From NCBI GenBank assembly GCA_937895345.1, contig CALAWP010000101.1, positions 1-64,000 on the forward strand: a stretch of DNA of 64,000 bases, given 5' to 3'. This document shows, piece by piece, positions 41,099 through 49,095 of this stretch. Origin of the DNA: an uncultured Paenibacillus sp. (GTDB taxonomy: Bacteria > Bacillota > Bacilli > Paenibacillales > Paenibacillaceae). A program made the translations under genes and the position numbers. The notes beneath the pieces were generated by a model. That model made no database searches, was not told the origin of the DNA, and saw nothing but the letters and a program-made list of their open reading frames with translations. Within the stretch, counting starts at the first letter, position 1. Every line of letters starts with the position of its first letter.

Positions 41099-41706
41099 CC
41101 CGGCTCGATCGGAACGGCCGCGCCGTCGGCCGCCATAGCCGCCTTGAACAGGACGGGTTCGGCAGGACGGGCGATCTCCTCGATCTTGCAGGGCACGGCA
41201 GACAGCGCGACGCCCATGGCGGCCGCGACGGCCTCGGCTTTGCCGGCCGCATCTCTCGCCGCGGCGGCTAAGGCCCGCTTCTGCAGATCGGAAGCTTCCG
41301 AGGAGGCGAAGCTGACGTTCTGAACGGTGTTGGCTCCGTGCGATAATGCGGCGTCGATCGCCTCGCCGGCTTGATCGGCGTTCATGGTCGCTTGCAGCAG
41401 ATGGACAAGCTTGAACCCTCTGAACGTCTGCTTGCCGTCCTCGTAATCGTATTGCGGCTCGATGCGGTAAACCGCCGTGCCGATCCGCTCCCTCGGAATG
41501 CCGAGCCGAAGCCATGCTTCCGTCATCGAGGCGACGGCCGCATCGGCCCGTCTTTGCAGCTCTTGCAGCGTTTTCCCTTCCAGCTCGACTCCTGCCGTTA
41601 TCACAGCCCGGTCGGGCGCCGCGCTTGCGGTTCCTTCTCCCGTTACTTCAATTGTCATGCTGCAAGCCGCAGCTCCCGGCTTGCTTGCGTTATGGTCAGC
41701 CAACAT
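41050..41706 (-). CDS. SIMPL (DUF541) domain protein
   Basis: The protein has 218 residues. The family hallmark is the N-terminal MTIEVTGEGTASAAPDRA and the central TVQNVSFASSE. SIMPL proteins (BP26, YggE) form oligomeric rings and are linked to oxidative stress, but the biochemical role is unclear. No signal peptide is visible, whereas many relatives are exported. GGAGG is 7 bases before ATG 41706. The frame extends to 42126 through a repeat region without a start signal. Confidence 0.85.
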   Translation of the reverse strand: MLADHNASKPGAAACSMTIEVTGEGTASAAPDRAVITAGVELEGKTLQELQRRADAAVASMTEAWLRLGIPRERIGTAVYRIEPQYDYEDGKQTFRGFKLVHLLQATMNADQAGEAIDAALSHGANTVQNVSFASSEASDLQKRALAAAARDAAGKAEAVAAAMGVALSAVPCKIEEIARPAEPVLFKAAMAADGAAVPIEPGQLTFQAALRVWYWFG

Positions 41707-41873
41707 GCTGTTGCCTCCTTCATCGCTCGGATATCGATACCGGCCATCTTCAGGCGAGTTCCTGGATTTCGCGTCGTTCCGTCCTTCTGTTATGTGTACA
41801 TTCGTCTTGATTGGAGTATGCCACCGCAAGAACCCTAAAGGCAAGAGCGGACGGCGGTAAACGGACAGCTGCG

Positions 41874-41985
41874 CACCTGCGCGATGCGAGTGGAGAAGTG
41901 TTGAACACCTGCGGGGCGAACGGAGAATACGGACCTGCTGCGCACCTGCGGGGCGAACGGAGAATACGGACCTGCTGCGAAGCTC
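41874..41985. repeat. 37-bp repeat, two clean copies plus partials
   Basis: CACCTGCGGGGCGAACGGAG begins at 41906 and 41943, with a diverged copy at 41874 and a partial after 41979. The rest of the 41707-42190 gap shows no gene. Confidence 0.75.
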
Positions 41986-42190
41986 GGAGCAACGGGGATA
42001 CCGTGTCGTTCCCGTAAACGGTTCTGTCTGTGATGTGAGCCGAAGGAGCGTGCCCGGACCAAGGTCGGGGAGCGTCCAAGGCCGGGGTCGGGCGGGCAGG
42101 CCGGCTTCGGAACGAATAAGGATCATTCCGGAGGCCGTTAAGCGAAGGAAGCCTCTTCCTGTAAATTTAAGGTATCTATGACAGGAGAGG

Positions 42191-43081
42191 ATGGCGGTTC
42201 ATATGACACGTTTATCTCGAAATGGCACGGGGCCGGCAGGTTCGTGGATCCGGGAGGAGAGGGCATTAGCCTGGACCGGCGTGCTCGGTCTCGTATTGGC
42301 CGTGTTATGCGGCTTGTGGGTTTTGATTTTCGGAGCGGAAAGGCCGCCGGACGGCAGCATGGCCAAAGCGTTTTCCTTTAACGCGGCGCTGGGGGTCTTC
42401 CTGCTCTCGACGGCGGCGATCGCGCCGCTGTCCGGCATGGGGCCGAAAGGCCGGGCGGCGTTCCGGTGGACGTATGTCGTCCTGGCCTTGTATTCGTATG
42501 CGGCGGAGACGGTCCAACATTTCAGGGGCGTCAACCCGAGATTCGCCTATGGCGGAGCGGTCTTCGACCAAGCCGTCTCGAGCGGCTTCGCCCTGGTCGC
42601 TTTGCTGTTGGTCGTCGTTTACGTCATTTTCGCCATTCCTTATTTTCGGAGGAAAACGTTCGAGCGGTCGCCGGAGACGGTGCTCGGCATTCGTTACGCG
42701 ATGGCTGCCGTCATGCTGTCGTTTGGCGGGGGGATTTGGATTTCGGTGAACGGCGGGCGGTTTATCGCCGAGGAAGGGAATTTGATCTGGTTTCACGGAC
42801 TCGGATTCCATGCGCTTCAGGCGCTGCCGATCCTTGCATGGCTGACTTCGAAGTCCGAAGCGCCCGTGTACGTCAAGCTTCGGTTGAATCATATTGCCGG
42901 CATTTCGTTTTTGACCGGACTTGCCGCGATCGGCTGGCAAACGATGCTGGGACGCCCGCTATTGGAGCTGACGGCGCTGCCGCTGGCGGCCGCCGCCTGC
43001 GTGGCGGTCGCGGCCGCGGCAGGCGTCAAGGCGCTGGCCGATGCCGTCAGGGAGACCGGTCCGCATCGTTTACAAAAATAA
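42191..43081 (+). CDS. Membrane protein of unknown function
   Basis: The protein has 296 residues and about seven hydrophobic helices, from WTGVLGLVLAVLCGLWVLIFG to the alanine-rich final segment. The motif VQHFRGVNPRF and a buried FHGLGFHALQ with two histidines are the only distinctive features. I do not recognise the family. AGGAGAGG is close to ATG 42191; ATG 42203 is an alternative. It lies 71 bases before the chromate transporter, which has its own promoter. Confidence 0.7.
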   Translation: MAVHMTRLSRNGTGPAGSWIREERALAWTGVLGLVLAVLCGLWVLIFGAERPPDGSMAKAFSFNAALGVFLLSTAAIAPLSGMGPKGRAAFRWTYVVLALYSYAAETVQHFRGVNPRFAYGGAVFDQAVSSGFALVALLLVVVYVIFAIPYFRRKTFERSPETVLGIRYAMAAVMLSFGGGIWISVNGGRFIAEEGNLIWFHGLGFHALQALPILAWLTSKSEAPVYVKLRLNHIAGISFLTGLAAIGWQTMLGRPLLELTALPLAAAACVAVAAAAGVKALADAVRETGPHRLQK

Positions 43082-43086
43082 TACTT

Positions 43087-43114
43087 TTGGCCGTCTTCAT
43101 GAATCCTTTATAAT
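43087..43114 (+). promoter_or_regulatory. Probable promoter of chrA
   Basis: TTGGCC (43087-43092), a 16-bp spacer and TATAAT (43109-43114), about 39 bases before the start codon. Confidence 0.55.
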
Positions 43115-43152
43115 GGGATTGATTCGATACAGGGATTCCGCGGAGGTTCATG

Positions 43153-44346
43153 ATGATTTCAAAAAGTAAGCGATGGCTTGAAATATTGGGCGTTTCGTTC
43201 AAGCTCGGCTTGACGTCTTTCGGCGGTCCGATCGCCCATTTGGGGTATTTTCACGAGGAATACGTCAAGCGGCGCAAGTGGCTGGATGAGCGAGCTTACG
43301 CAGACTTGGTCGCGCTGTGCCAGTTTTTGCCCGGACCGGCAAGCAGCCAGGTCGGCATCGGCATCGGCTTGATGAGAGGAGGCGCGGCGGGGGGATTGCT
43401 TGCTTTTCTCGGCTTTACGCTTCCCTCGGCGCTGGCGCTCGCGCTGTTCGCAATACTTACGCAAGGGATGGACATCGCGCAGGCCGGCTGGCTGCACGGG
43501 CTAAAGCTGGTTGCCGTCGCCATCGTCGCCCAGGCGGTGTGGGGCATGGGCGTCAAGCTGACGCCCGACCGGAGCCGCATTACGATCGCCCTTGCGGCCG
43601 CCGCCGCTTCGTTGCTGCTGCCGACGGTTTATACGCAAGTTGCGGCCATAGCCGCCGCCGGCGTCATCGGTCTGCTGCTGTATAAGGGAGAAGCGGCTGC
43701 AGACGGCAAGGAGACTGCGCCAGACGCTCCGTCGCCGGTAACGCGAACGGCGGCGATCGGCTGCTTGGTTTTGTTCGCCTTGCTGCTCGTCGCTCTTCCG
43801 GCTGCCAGAGAGCTTATGCCGCACTCATGGGCGGCCGCCATGGCGGACGGGTTCTATCGCGCCGGTTCCTTGGTATTTGGCGGGGGGCATGTCGTGCTCC
43901 CCTTGCTGGAGCGGGAAGCGGTGCCGTCCGGATGGGTCGGCGAGGAGCAGTTTCTGGCGGGCTACGGCGCCGCGCAGGCCGTACCCGGACCTCTCTTTAC
44001 GTTTGCGGCCTATTTGGGCGCCGCCTCGCAAGGCTGGCTGGGCGCGCTTCTGGCTACGGCGGCTATCTTTTTGCCGGCCTTCCTGCTGGTCGCGGGCGCG
44101 CTGCCGTTCTGGCATTCGCTTCGCCGGCGGCCGAAGGCGCAAGGCGCGCTGAAGGGTGTCAACGCCGCCGTCGTCGGCATATTGCTTGCGGCGCTCTACG
44201 ATCCGATCTGGACCAGCTCCGTTCGTTCCGCCGCCGATTTCGTGCTGGTGCTCGCCTTGTTCGTCCTGCTCGTCTTCTGGAAGCTGCCGCCTTGGGCGGT
44301 CGTACTGGCAGCTGCGGCGGGCGGCCTGCTGACCGGCTTGGTTTAA
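43153..44346 (+). CDS. chrA: Chromate transporter ChrA (long-chain, two-domain)
   Basis: The protein has 397 residues made of two homologous CHR halves. The first has GLTSFGGPIAHLGYF and CQFLPGPASSQVG; the second has GSLVFGGGHVVLPLL and AQAVPGPLFTFAAYLG. The family exports chromate in exchange or symport. About ten helices are predicted. GGAGG (43142-43146) favours ATG 43153 over ATG 43150. Confidence 0.92.
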   Translation: MISKSKRWLEILGVSFKLGLTSFGGPIAHLGYFHEEYVKRRKWLDERAYADLVALCQFLPGPASSQVGIGIGLMRGGAAGGLLAFLGFTLPSALALALFAILTQGMDIAQAGWLHGLKLVAVAIVAQAVWGMGVKLTPDRSRITIALAAAAASLLLPTVYTQVAAIAAAGVIGLLLYKGEAAADGKETAPDAPSPVTRTAAIGCLVLFALLLVALPAARELMPHSWAAAMADGFYRAGSLVFGGGHVVLPLLEREAVPSGWVGEEQFLAGYGAAQAVPGPLFTFAAYLGAASQGWLGALLATAAIFLPAFLLVAGALPFWHSLRRRPKAQGALKGVNAAVVGILLAALYDPIWTSSVRSAADFVLVLALFVLLVFWKLPPWAVVLAAAAGGLLTGLV

Positions 44347-44389
44347 GCGGGCTTTTGGCTGCGACACCGACAGTCGTCGGGCTGCCGCA

Positions 44390-44625
44390 CCAAACGCGAT
44401 TGACGTCACATCCGCAGGCGGTTGCAACAAACGCCGAATTGAAGTCGCATCCGCAGGCAGTTGCTCCCAACGCCGAATTGATGTCACATCCGCAGGAAGG
44501 TGCTCCAAACGCGAATTGACGTCACATCTGTAGACAGTTACACCAGCACCGAATTGAAGTCATATCCGCAAGCTGCTGCACCAGACGTCGAATTGTCGTC
44601 ACATTCGCAGGAAGCTGCTCTAAAC
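44390..44625. repeat. 38/39-bp tandem repeat array, six copies
   Basis: The phrase CATCCGCAGGnnGnTGCwnC..AACGCCGAATTG recurs with reference points at 44409, 44448, 44487, 44525, 44563 and 44602. It starts 44 bases after chrA. A 12-bp palindrome GGTGGGCCCACC is at 44758-44769. Confidence 0.9.
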
Positions 44626-44773
44626 GCCGATTGCCGAGGCTGTCGATTCATTGTGGACCCGAATAATAACGTCCTAACGTCCGGATTAGAGGGAGTTACA
44701 TAACAACCGCTTAACAAGTCGGATTCCGTCTCATAACTATATTTTTTCGATCAAATGGGTGGGCCCACCTAGG

Positions 44774-44922
44774 AAAATCCATGATTAAGGACGTTTCTCC
44801 GTTCAAAATCATGGGTTTTGCTGTTTTGCAACGCGTGGCTATGAACGATATTTCACTCATATCCACGGGATTTGCGGTACTGTAGCGTTGAAATGAACGA
44901 TGTTTTCGTTCATATCCATGGA
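44774..44922. repeat. Three hairpin-forming repeats of about 52 bp
   Basis: Units begin near 44788, 44841 and 44893 (ATGAACGATnTTT..TCATATCCAyGG). The first pairs AAAATCCATGATT with AATCATGGGTTTT; the third pairs ATGAACGA with TCGTTCAT. The first hairpin could act as the chrA terminator. Confidence 0.65.
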
Positions 44923-44949
44923 GTGGGAGATGAAAGGACAAAAGGAGCT

Positions 44950-45409
44950 GCAAGTTCGTAAACGACCTTAGAGTGCGAGTGGTGAGGTCTAGTTGGAGCT
45001 GCAAGTTCATATACGACCTTAGAGCGTGAGTGGAGAGATCCAAAAGGAGCTGCAAGTTCATATACGACCTTAGAGTGCGAGTGGAGAGCTCGAAATGGAG
45101 CTGTAAGTTCATATACGACCTTAGAGCGCGAGTGGAGAGATCCAAAAGGAGCTGCAAGTTCATATACGAACTTAGAGCGCGAGTGGAGAGCTCGAAATGG
45201 AGCTGTAAGTTCATATACGACCTTAGAGCGCGAGTGGAGAGGTCCAAAAGGAGCTGCAAGTTCATATACGACCTTAGAGTGCGAGTGGGGAGCTCGAAAA
45301 GGAGCTGTAAGTTCATATACGACCTTAGAGCGCGAGTGAAGAGGTCCGATAGGAGCTGCAAGTTCACGAACGACCTTAGAGCGAGGTTTGAGACGAAAGG
45401 ACCGCCCCT
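44950..45409. repeat. 51-bp tandem repeat array 2 (nine copies, then degenerate)
   Basis: Units begin at 44950, 45001, 45052, 45103, 45154, 45205, 45256, 45307 and 45358. The spacing is exactly 51 bp, with decayed copies to about 45480. The core GyAAGTTCATATACGACCTT is related to array 1 at 1219-1803; a hand alignment of one unit from each gives 30 of 51 identities without gaps. Confidence 0.95.
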
Positions 45410-45511
45410 GCAAGCCCGCAAATGAGTGCGAGGGGAACGGTCCAAAAGGTGCGGCAAGCTCTCGGAAATCGACAGTGTTTCATTGCGGACGACTTTTCGC
45501 CCAATTTGACT

Positions 45512-45925
45512 TTAAGACGTTGCTTTGGCTGCGCTCGCGGTTTCCTTCGCAACCGGCGTCTCCGGCTTGGGCGCCGTCATTTTGCTGGAGCCGTTAAAGA
45601 CGCCGCCGGCTTCGATAATAAGCGATTGGGCCGTTATGTTTCCGTTCAGCACCCCGGTCGCTCCGATCGTCAGCTTGCCTCTCGCTTCCACATCGCCGTT
45701 CAACTGGCCGGCCAGCACGAGGTTGCGCGACACAACGTTGGAGTTGGCGCATCCGTTTTCGCCGATGACGACGTCCCCGCCGCAAACGATGTCCCCGATC
45801 ATGCTGCCTTCGATCCGAATGCTCGCCTCGGACTTGATTTTCCCTTCGAAAATGGTGCCTTCCCCGATCAGCGTGTCGGTCGTGTCCGGATTGATTTTGC
45901 CGCCGGATCCTTTGCTTTTAAACAT
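45512..45925 (-). CDS. Bactofilin
   Basis: The protein has 137 residues. A short N-terminus is followed by the beta-helical bactofilin core of repeated hydrophobic rungs (IGEGTIFEGKI, IRIEGSMIGDI, NLVLAGQLNGDV, LTIGATGVLNGNI) and an Ala/Lys/Pro-rich tail. Bactofilins form cytoskeletal filaments at the membrane and often scaffold cell-wall enzymes. Its AAAGGAG lies inside the end of the preceding M23 peptidase gene, with the two coding regions one base apart, so the genes are coupled. Confidence 0.92.
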   Translation of the reverse strand: MFKSKGSGGKINPDTTDTLIGEGTIFEGKIKSEASIRIEGSMIGDIVCGGDVVIGENGCANSNVVSRNLVLAGQLNGDVEARGKLTIGATGVLNGNITAQSLIIEAGGVFNGSSKMTAPKPETPVAKETASAAKATS

Positions 45926-45926
45926 G

Positions 45927-46913
45927 TCAGGGCTCCTTTCGGTCTTCTTTAATATAAGGCATCGGATTGACGGGCGTCCCGTTGACGATCACCTCGTAAT
46001 GCAGATGCGGTCCCGTGCTTCTTCCGGTATTGCCGAGCTCGCCGATCAGCTGGCCCTTCTGAACCCGGTCGCCGGCTTCGACAAGCCGCTCGTTCAGATG
46101 AAGGTAGCGGGTGGTCAATCCTCTTCCGTGGTTGATGACGACATAGTTCCCTTCCGGATAAGACCTTTCCGATACCGTAACCGTTCCAGCCGCGGCGGCA
46201 TAGATCGGATCCCCGCGGTCGCCGCCGATATCGAGTCCCGCATGCATCGTTCGCCTTCCCGTCATCGGATCGCTTCGCGTGCCGAACATGGACGTAATTT
46301 TGCGGGAATCCGTCGGCCAGATGGTCGGCGTCACGTCCATCAGCTTCTGATGCTCCAGCACCGCCTGCCTGGTCTCGCTCAGGCTCGGCTTCAGCTCGTC
46401 CATCAGCTTCGACAGATCGGCGAATCTTCGCATCGTTTCCGAAGCCAGCTCATTGTCCGACAGCTCGGGCAGGACGATCTCTTCGCCCCCCTGACCGCCG
46501 GCTGCCGCTTCGCCGCCCGACGCTGCGGAGGAAATCCGGACGTCAGGCTCCTCGATGCCCGCGATTTCTTTCAGCTGAAGCTCCAGCTCTGTAATTTCGG
46601 CCATTTTGTTTTCCAAATGTTTGGCTTGGTCCGACAAGACATACAAATCCGAGTGAAGTCCTTCGATCAGCTCTTCCTTGACGGCCAGCTCGTTTTTGTA
46701 TTCGGCTTCGAGCGTATCGATGCGCGATTGCAATTCCTTGGCGGCGCCGGAACGGTCTGTGAACAGGTACCAAAAAAGCGCGCAGCCAAGCGCCAGCAGC
46801 ACGGCCGCCGCCGCCGCCAGCGTCAAAGCCAGTCCGGTCGCGCTGTAGCGCCGAACGGATTGATTGGCGTCCGCCAGGACGAGGAAAGTGAATCGCTTGG
46901 ATAACCATTTCAT
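45927..46913 (-). CDS. Membrane-anchored M23 (LytM) peptidase
   Basis: The protein has 328 residues. One transmembrane helix lies near 30-52 (ALTLAAAAAVLLALGCALFW), then a coiled coil (about 60-120) and a C-terminal M23 domain. The zinc motifs HxxxD (MHAGLDIGGD) and HLHYEV are intact. It should cut or bind peptidoglycan cross-bridges outside the membrane. GGAGG is 9 bases before ATG 46913. The pairing with a bactofilin is known from cell-shape systems in other bacteria (for example CcmA with Csd peptidases). Confidence 0.9.
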   Translation of the reverse strand: MKWLSKRFTFLVLADANQSVRRYSATGLALTLAAAAAVLLALGCALFWYLFTDRSGAAKELQSRIDTLEAEYKNELAVKEELIEGLHSDLYVLSDQAKHLENKMAEITELELQLKEIAGIEEPDVRISSAASGGEAAAGGQGGEEIVLPELSDNELASETMRRFADLSKLMDELKPSLSETRQAVLEHQKLMDVTPTIWPTDSRKITSMFGTRSDPMTGRRTMHAGLDIGGDRGDPIYAAAAGTVTVSERSYPEGNYVVINHGRGLTTRYLHLNERLVEAGDRVQKGQLIGELGNTGRSTGPHLHYEVIVNGTPVNPMPYIKEDRKEP

Positions 46914-47142
46914 CAAAATATAGCCTCCTAAGACGAGTCTGCTAACAATTTTAACCAGTCCTCTATTCGACATGACCGCATAAAAATCCTTTATTTTTGA
47001 GAATATTTTCTCTTTTCCGCCTCGATTTCCGTTCTTTTTCGATTTACCGGTTCCCGTTCGGGTGTTATTCTTGAATTATTGTCGGCCGTTCGCGCGAGGC
47101 GGACGGTTTCAGACGCGATACGACAGAGGAGTGGACATATCG

Positions 47143-47964
47143 ATGAAATGGGACGGACATACGCATACCCGGCATTGCTATCACGGCAGCGGGGAAGCCC
47201 AGGAATCGTATCTCGACCGCGCCGTCGAGCTGGGCTTCGAGCGATACACGATCAGCGAGCACCCGCCGCTGCCCGAAGGCTGGGTAAACGACCGCAAGCT
47301 GTGGGAGGAGCTGGCGATGCCGGAGGAGGAACTGCCGGTATATATGGCCTATGCTCAGGAAATGAAGCGGCGCTACGAGGGGCGGATTGACGTCGCGGTC
47401 GGACTGGAGCTTGATTATTTGCCGGACAGGCCGGAATATACGGAACGGATCGTGGAGCGCTGGGAGCGCGAGCTGGAGGATGTCGTCTATTCCGTTCACT
47501 TTTTGCCGGGCGCAGACGGCATGTACTGCATCGATTTTACGCCCGACGACTTCAGGACCAACTTGCTGTCTTATTACGGAACGATGGACAAGCTGGCGGA
47601 GCAGTATTACGATCAGGTCGAAGCGGCCATCGAGCGGGCGGCGCGTCTTCCTATGCGAACAAGAATCGGGCATATCAATCTGATCGAAAAGTTTCGGCTG
47701 GCGCTGCCCGAGCTGGACGAGTCGCTGGTCCGGCGGAGGATGGAAGGGCTGCTGCCGCTGCTGGCTAAATCGGGCGTCGGAGTCGATGTCAATACGGCGG
47801 GTCTTCGCGTGCCGACATGCGGCAAGCCGTACGTGCCGGATTGGTTTATTGCGGAGTGCCGCAGGCTTGGGATTGCATGCGTGTACGGATCGGACGCTCA
47901 CAAGCCGGAGCATGTCGGCGCCGGCTGGGAATGGTTTGCGGAGCAAACGGGGACGGAGGCTTAA
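47143..47964 (+). CDS. PHP-family phosphatase (histidinol-phosphatase HisJ-like)
   Basis: The protein has 273 residues. It opens with the PHP metal motif DGHTHTRHCYHGSG, followed by ISEHPPLP, VVYSVHFLPG and GSDAHKPEHVG, which supply the remaining metal ligands. In Bacillus the same family performs the histidinol-phosphate step of histidine synthesis. The gene is not in a his operon, so the substrate could differ. GAGGAG lies upstream of ATG 47143; GTG 47131 is an alternative. Confidence 0.85.
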   Translation: MKWDGHTHTRHCYHGSGEAQESYLDRAVELGFERYTISEHPPLPEGWVNDRKLWEELAMPEEELPVYMAYAQEMKRRYEGRIDVAVGLELDYLPDRPEYTERIVERWERELEDVVYSVHFLPGADGMYCIDFTPDDFRTNLLSYYGTMDKLAEQYYDQVEAAIERAARLPMRTRIGHINLIEKFRLALPELDESLVRRRMEGLLPLLAKSGVGVDVNTAGLRVPTCGKPYVPDWFIAECRRLGIACVYGSDAHKPEHVGAGWEWFAEQTGTEA

Positions 47965-47982
47965 GGGGGGAGGAGAGGACAA

Positions 47983-48438
47983 ATGCTGACGATACGTAAG
48001 GTCGAGCCGTCCAGCGCCGAGCTGGCGGCGCTGATCGAGAAGCTGGATCGCTATTTGCGGACGCTGTACGAGGAGGATGTTATCTTCACGGTCGATTTCT
48101 CGGATCCCCGGACGGCCGATATGACGTTTGCGATGGCCTATTGGGACGGCGTTCCCGTCGGCTGCGGCGGAATCAAGCCGCTTGGCGGTCCGTACGCCGA
48201 GCTGAAACGGTTTTACGTCGAGCCGGAACAGCGGAGACGGGGAATCGCCGCCCGGCTGCTTCGTTTTCTGGAAAGCAACGCCGAGGAGCAAGGATATTCC
48301 GTGCTGCGGCTGGAAACCGGAGCGCCGCAATTCGAGGCTGTGGCCTTTTACAAAAAGCACGGCTTTTATCCGATTGACCGGTACGGCGAATACGCCGATT
48401 GCGAAGAGAGTCTGTGTTATGAAAAGAAGCTCCGATAA
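47983..48438 (+). CDS. GNAT N-acetyltransferase
   Basis: The protein has 151 residues. The acetyl-CoA-binding segment is VEPEQRRRGIAARLLRFLE, and the C-terminal LETGAPQFEAVAFYKKHGF is typical of small GNATs. The substrate is unknown. It starts 18 bases after the PHP gene behind GGGGAGGAGAGG, so it is probably cotranscribed. Confidence 0.88.
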   Translation: MLTIRKVEPSSAELAALIEKLDRYLRTLYEEDVIFTVDFSDPRTADMTFAMAYWDGVPVGCGGIKPLGGPYAELKRFYVEPEQRRRGIAARLLRFLESNAEEQGYSVLRLETGAPQFEAVAFYKKHGFYPIDRYGEYADCEESLCYEKKLR

Positions 48439-48442
48439 CAAC

Positions 48443-48484
48443 AAAGCTCCCGGGCACGCACGAATGCGGCCGGGAGCTTTGTCA
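48443..48484. terminator. Terminator hairpin between convergent genes
   Basis: AAAGCTCCCGG (48443-48453) pairs perfectly with CCGGGAGCTTT (48470-48480). Short T runs flank both sides, so it may work in both directions. Confidence 0.75.
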
Positions 48485-48504
48485 TTGGGACGGGGCCCGT
48501 GCGT

Positions 48505-48966
48505 TTACGTCTGGCCGGCCCGATCCCGGCTTCGTTCGAAGGCGACGATCCAGTCTCCTTTCGTCGCTGCGTAGCCGGAATCGCCTTCCGCCACGAGGCC
48601 GTACAAATGTTTCACGTCGAGAAATTCCTTCCGTTCGCCGTTGTCGAATTCGAGCGTAATGTAATAATAAGTTCGGGATGAGGAAGAAATATGCCCGTGC
48701 CCGGCTTGATCGTGCGCACTCGTATGGTGGCGGACGTCCATCCGTTTGGAGACGATGCGGGCAAAGACCGTCTGCTGCGGGGAAGACGCATTGCGGGCAT
48801 AGTTCACGATGCCGAACACGATGCCCCCGATCACGATCGCAAAGATGATGAAAAAAATAATCGGGAATGCGGAGGTCATGGCCCCGAAGGAAGAACCTCC
48901 GAACGAAGGGCCCCCGAATGAAGGTTCACCGAATGAAGCTTCGCCGAACGAAGGTCCGAAATCCAT
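48505..48966 (-). CDS. DUF2500 family membrane protein
   Basis: The protein has 153 residues. The N-terminus is a pentapeptide repeat of the type SFGGP/SFGEA (15-bp units, about five copies). One transmembrane helix (about 34-54) follows, then a small beta-rich domain with SSSRTYYYITLEFDNGERKEF, which matches the DUF2500 family of unknown function. The repeat is probably a recent expansion, like others in this window. Confidence 0.8.
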   Translation of the reverse strand: MDFGPSFGEASFGEPSFGGPSFGGSSFGAMTSAFPIIFFIIFAIVIGGIVFGIVNYARNASSPQQTVFARIVSKRMDVRHHTSAHDQAGHGHISSSSRTYYYITLEFDNGERKEFLDVKHLYGLVAEGDSGYAATKGDWIVAFERSRDRAGQT

Positions 48967-49095
48967 AGATGTGCCTGCCTTTCCTTTTTTTATAAACAGA
49001 GCTCAACCTTAGTACGGAAGGACCGCCTTTAAAGTTGCATTTCGCGCCCTGTATCCTCATTCTGCATTTTGCCCGCTGCCGCGTAGTCGCTGCGG

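Noticed and set aside
44950..45409. CRISPR array
   Set aside because: There are no alternating conserved repeats and unique spacers; the whole 51-bp unit is tandemly conserved. No cas genes are present.
44711..45457. 248-codon minus-strand ORF with 17-residue repeats across array 2
   Set aside because: Overlapping frames on both strands are equally open, there is no start signal, and it reads across the hairpin repeats. It is kept as a non-coding array.
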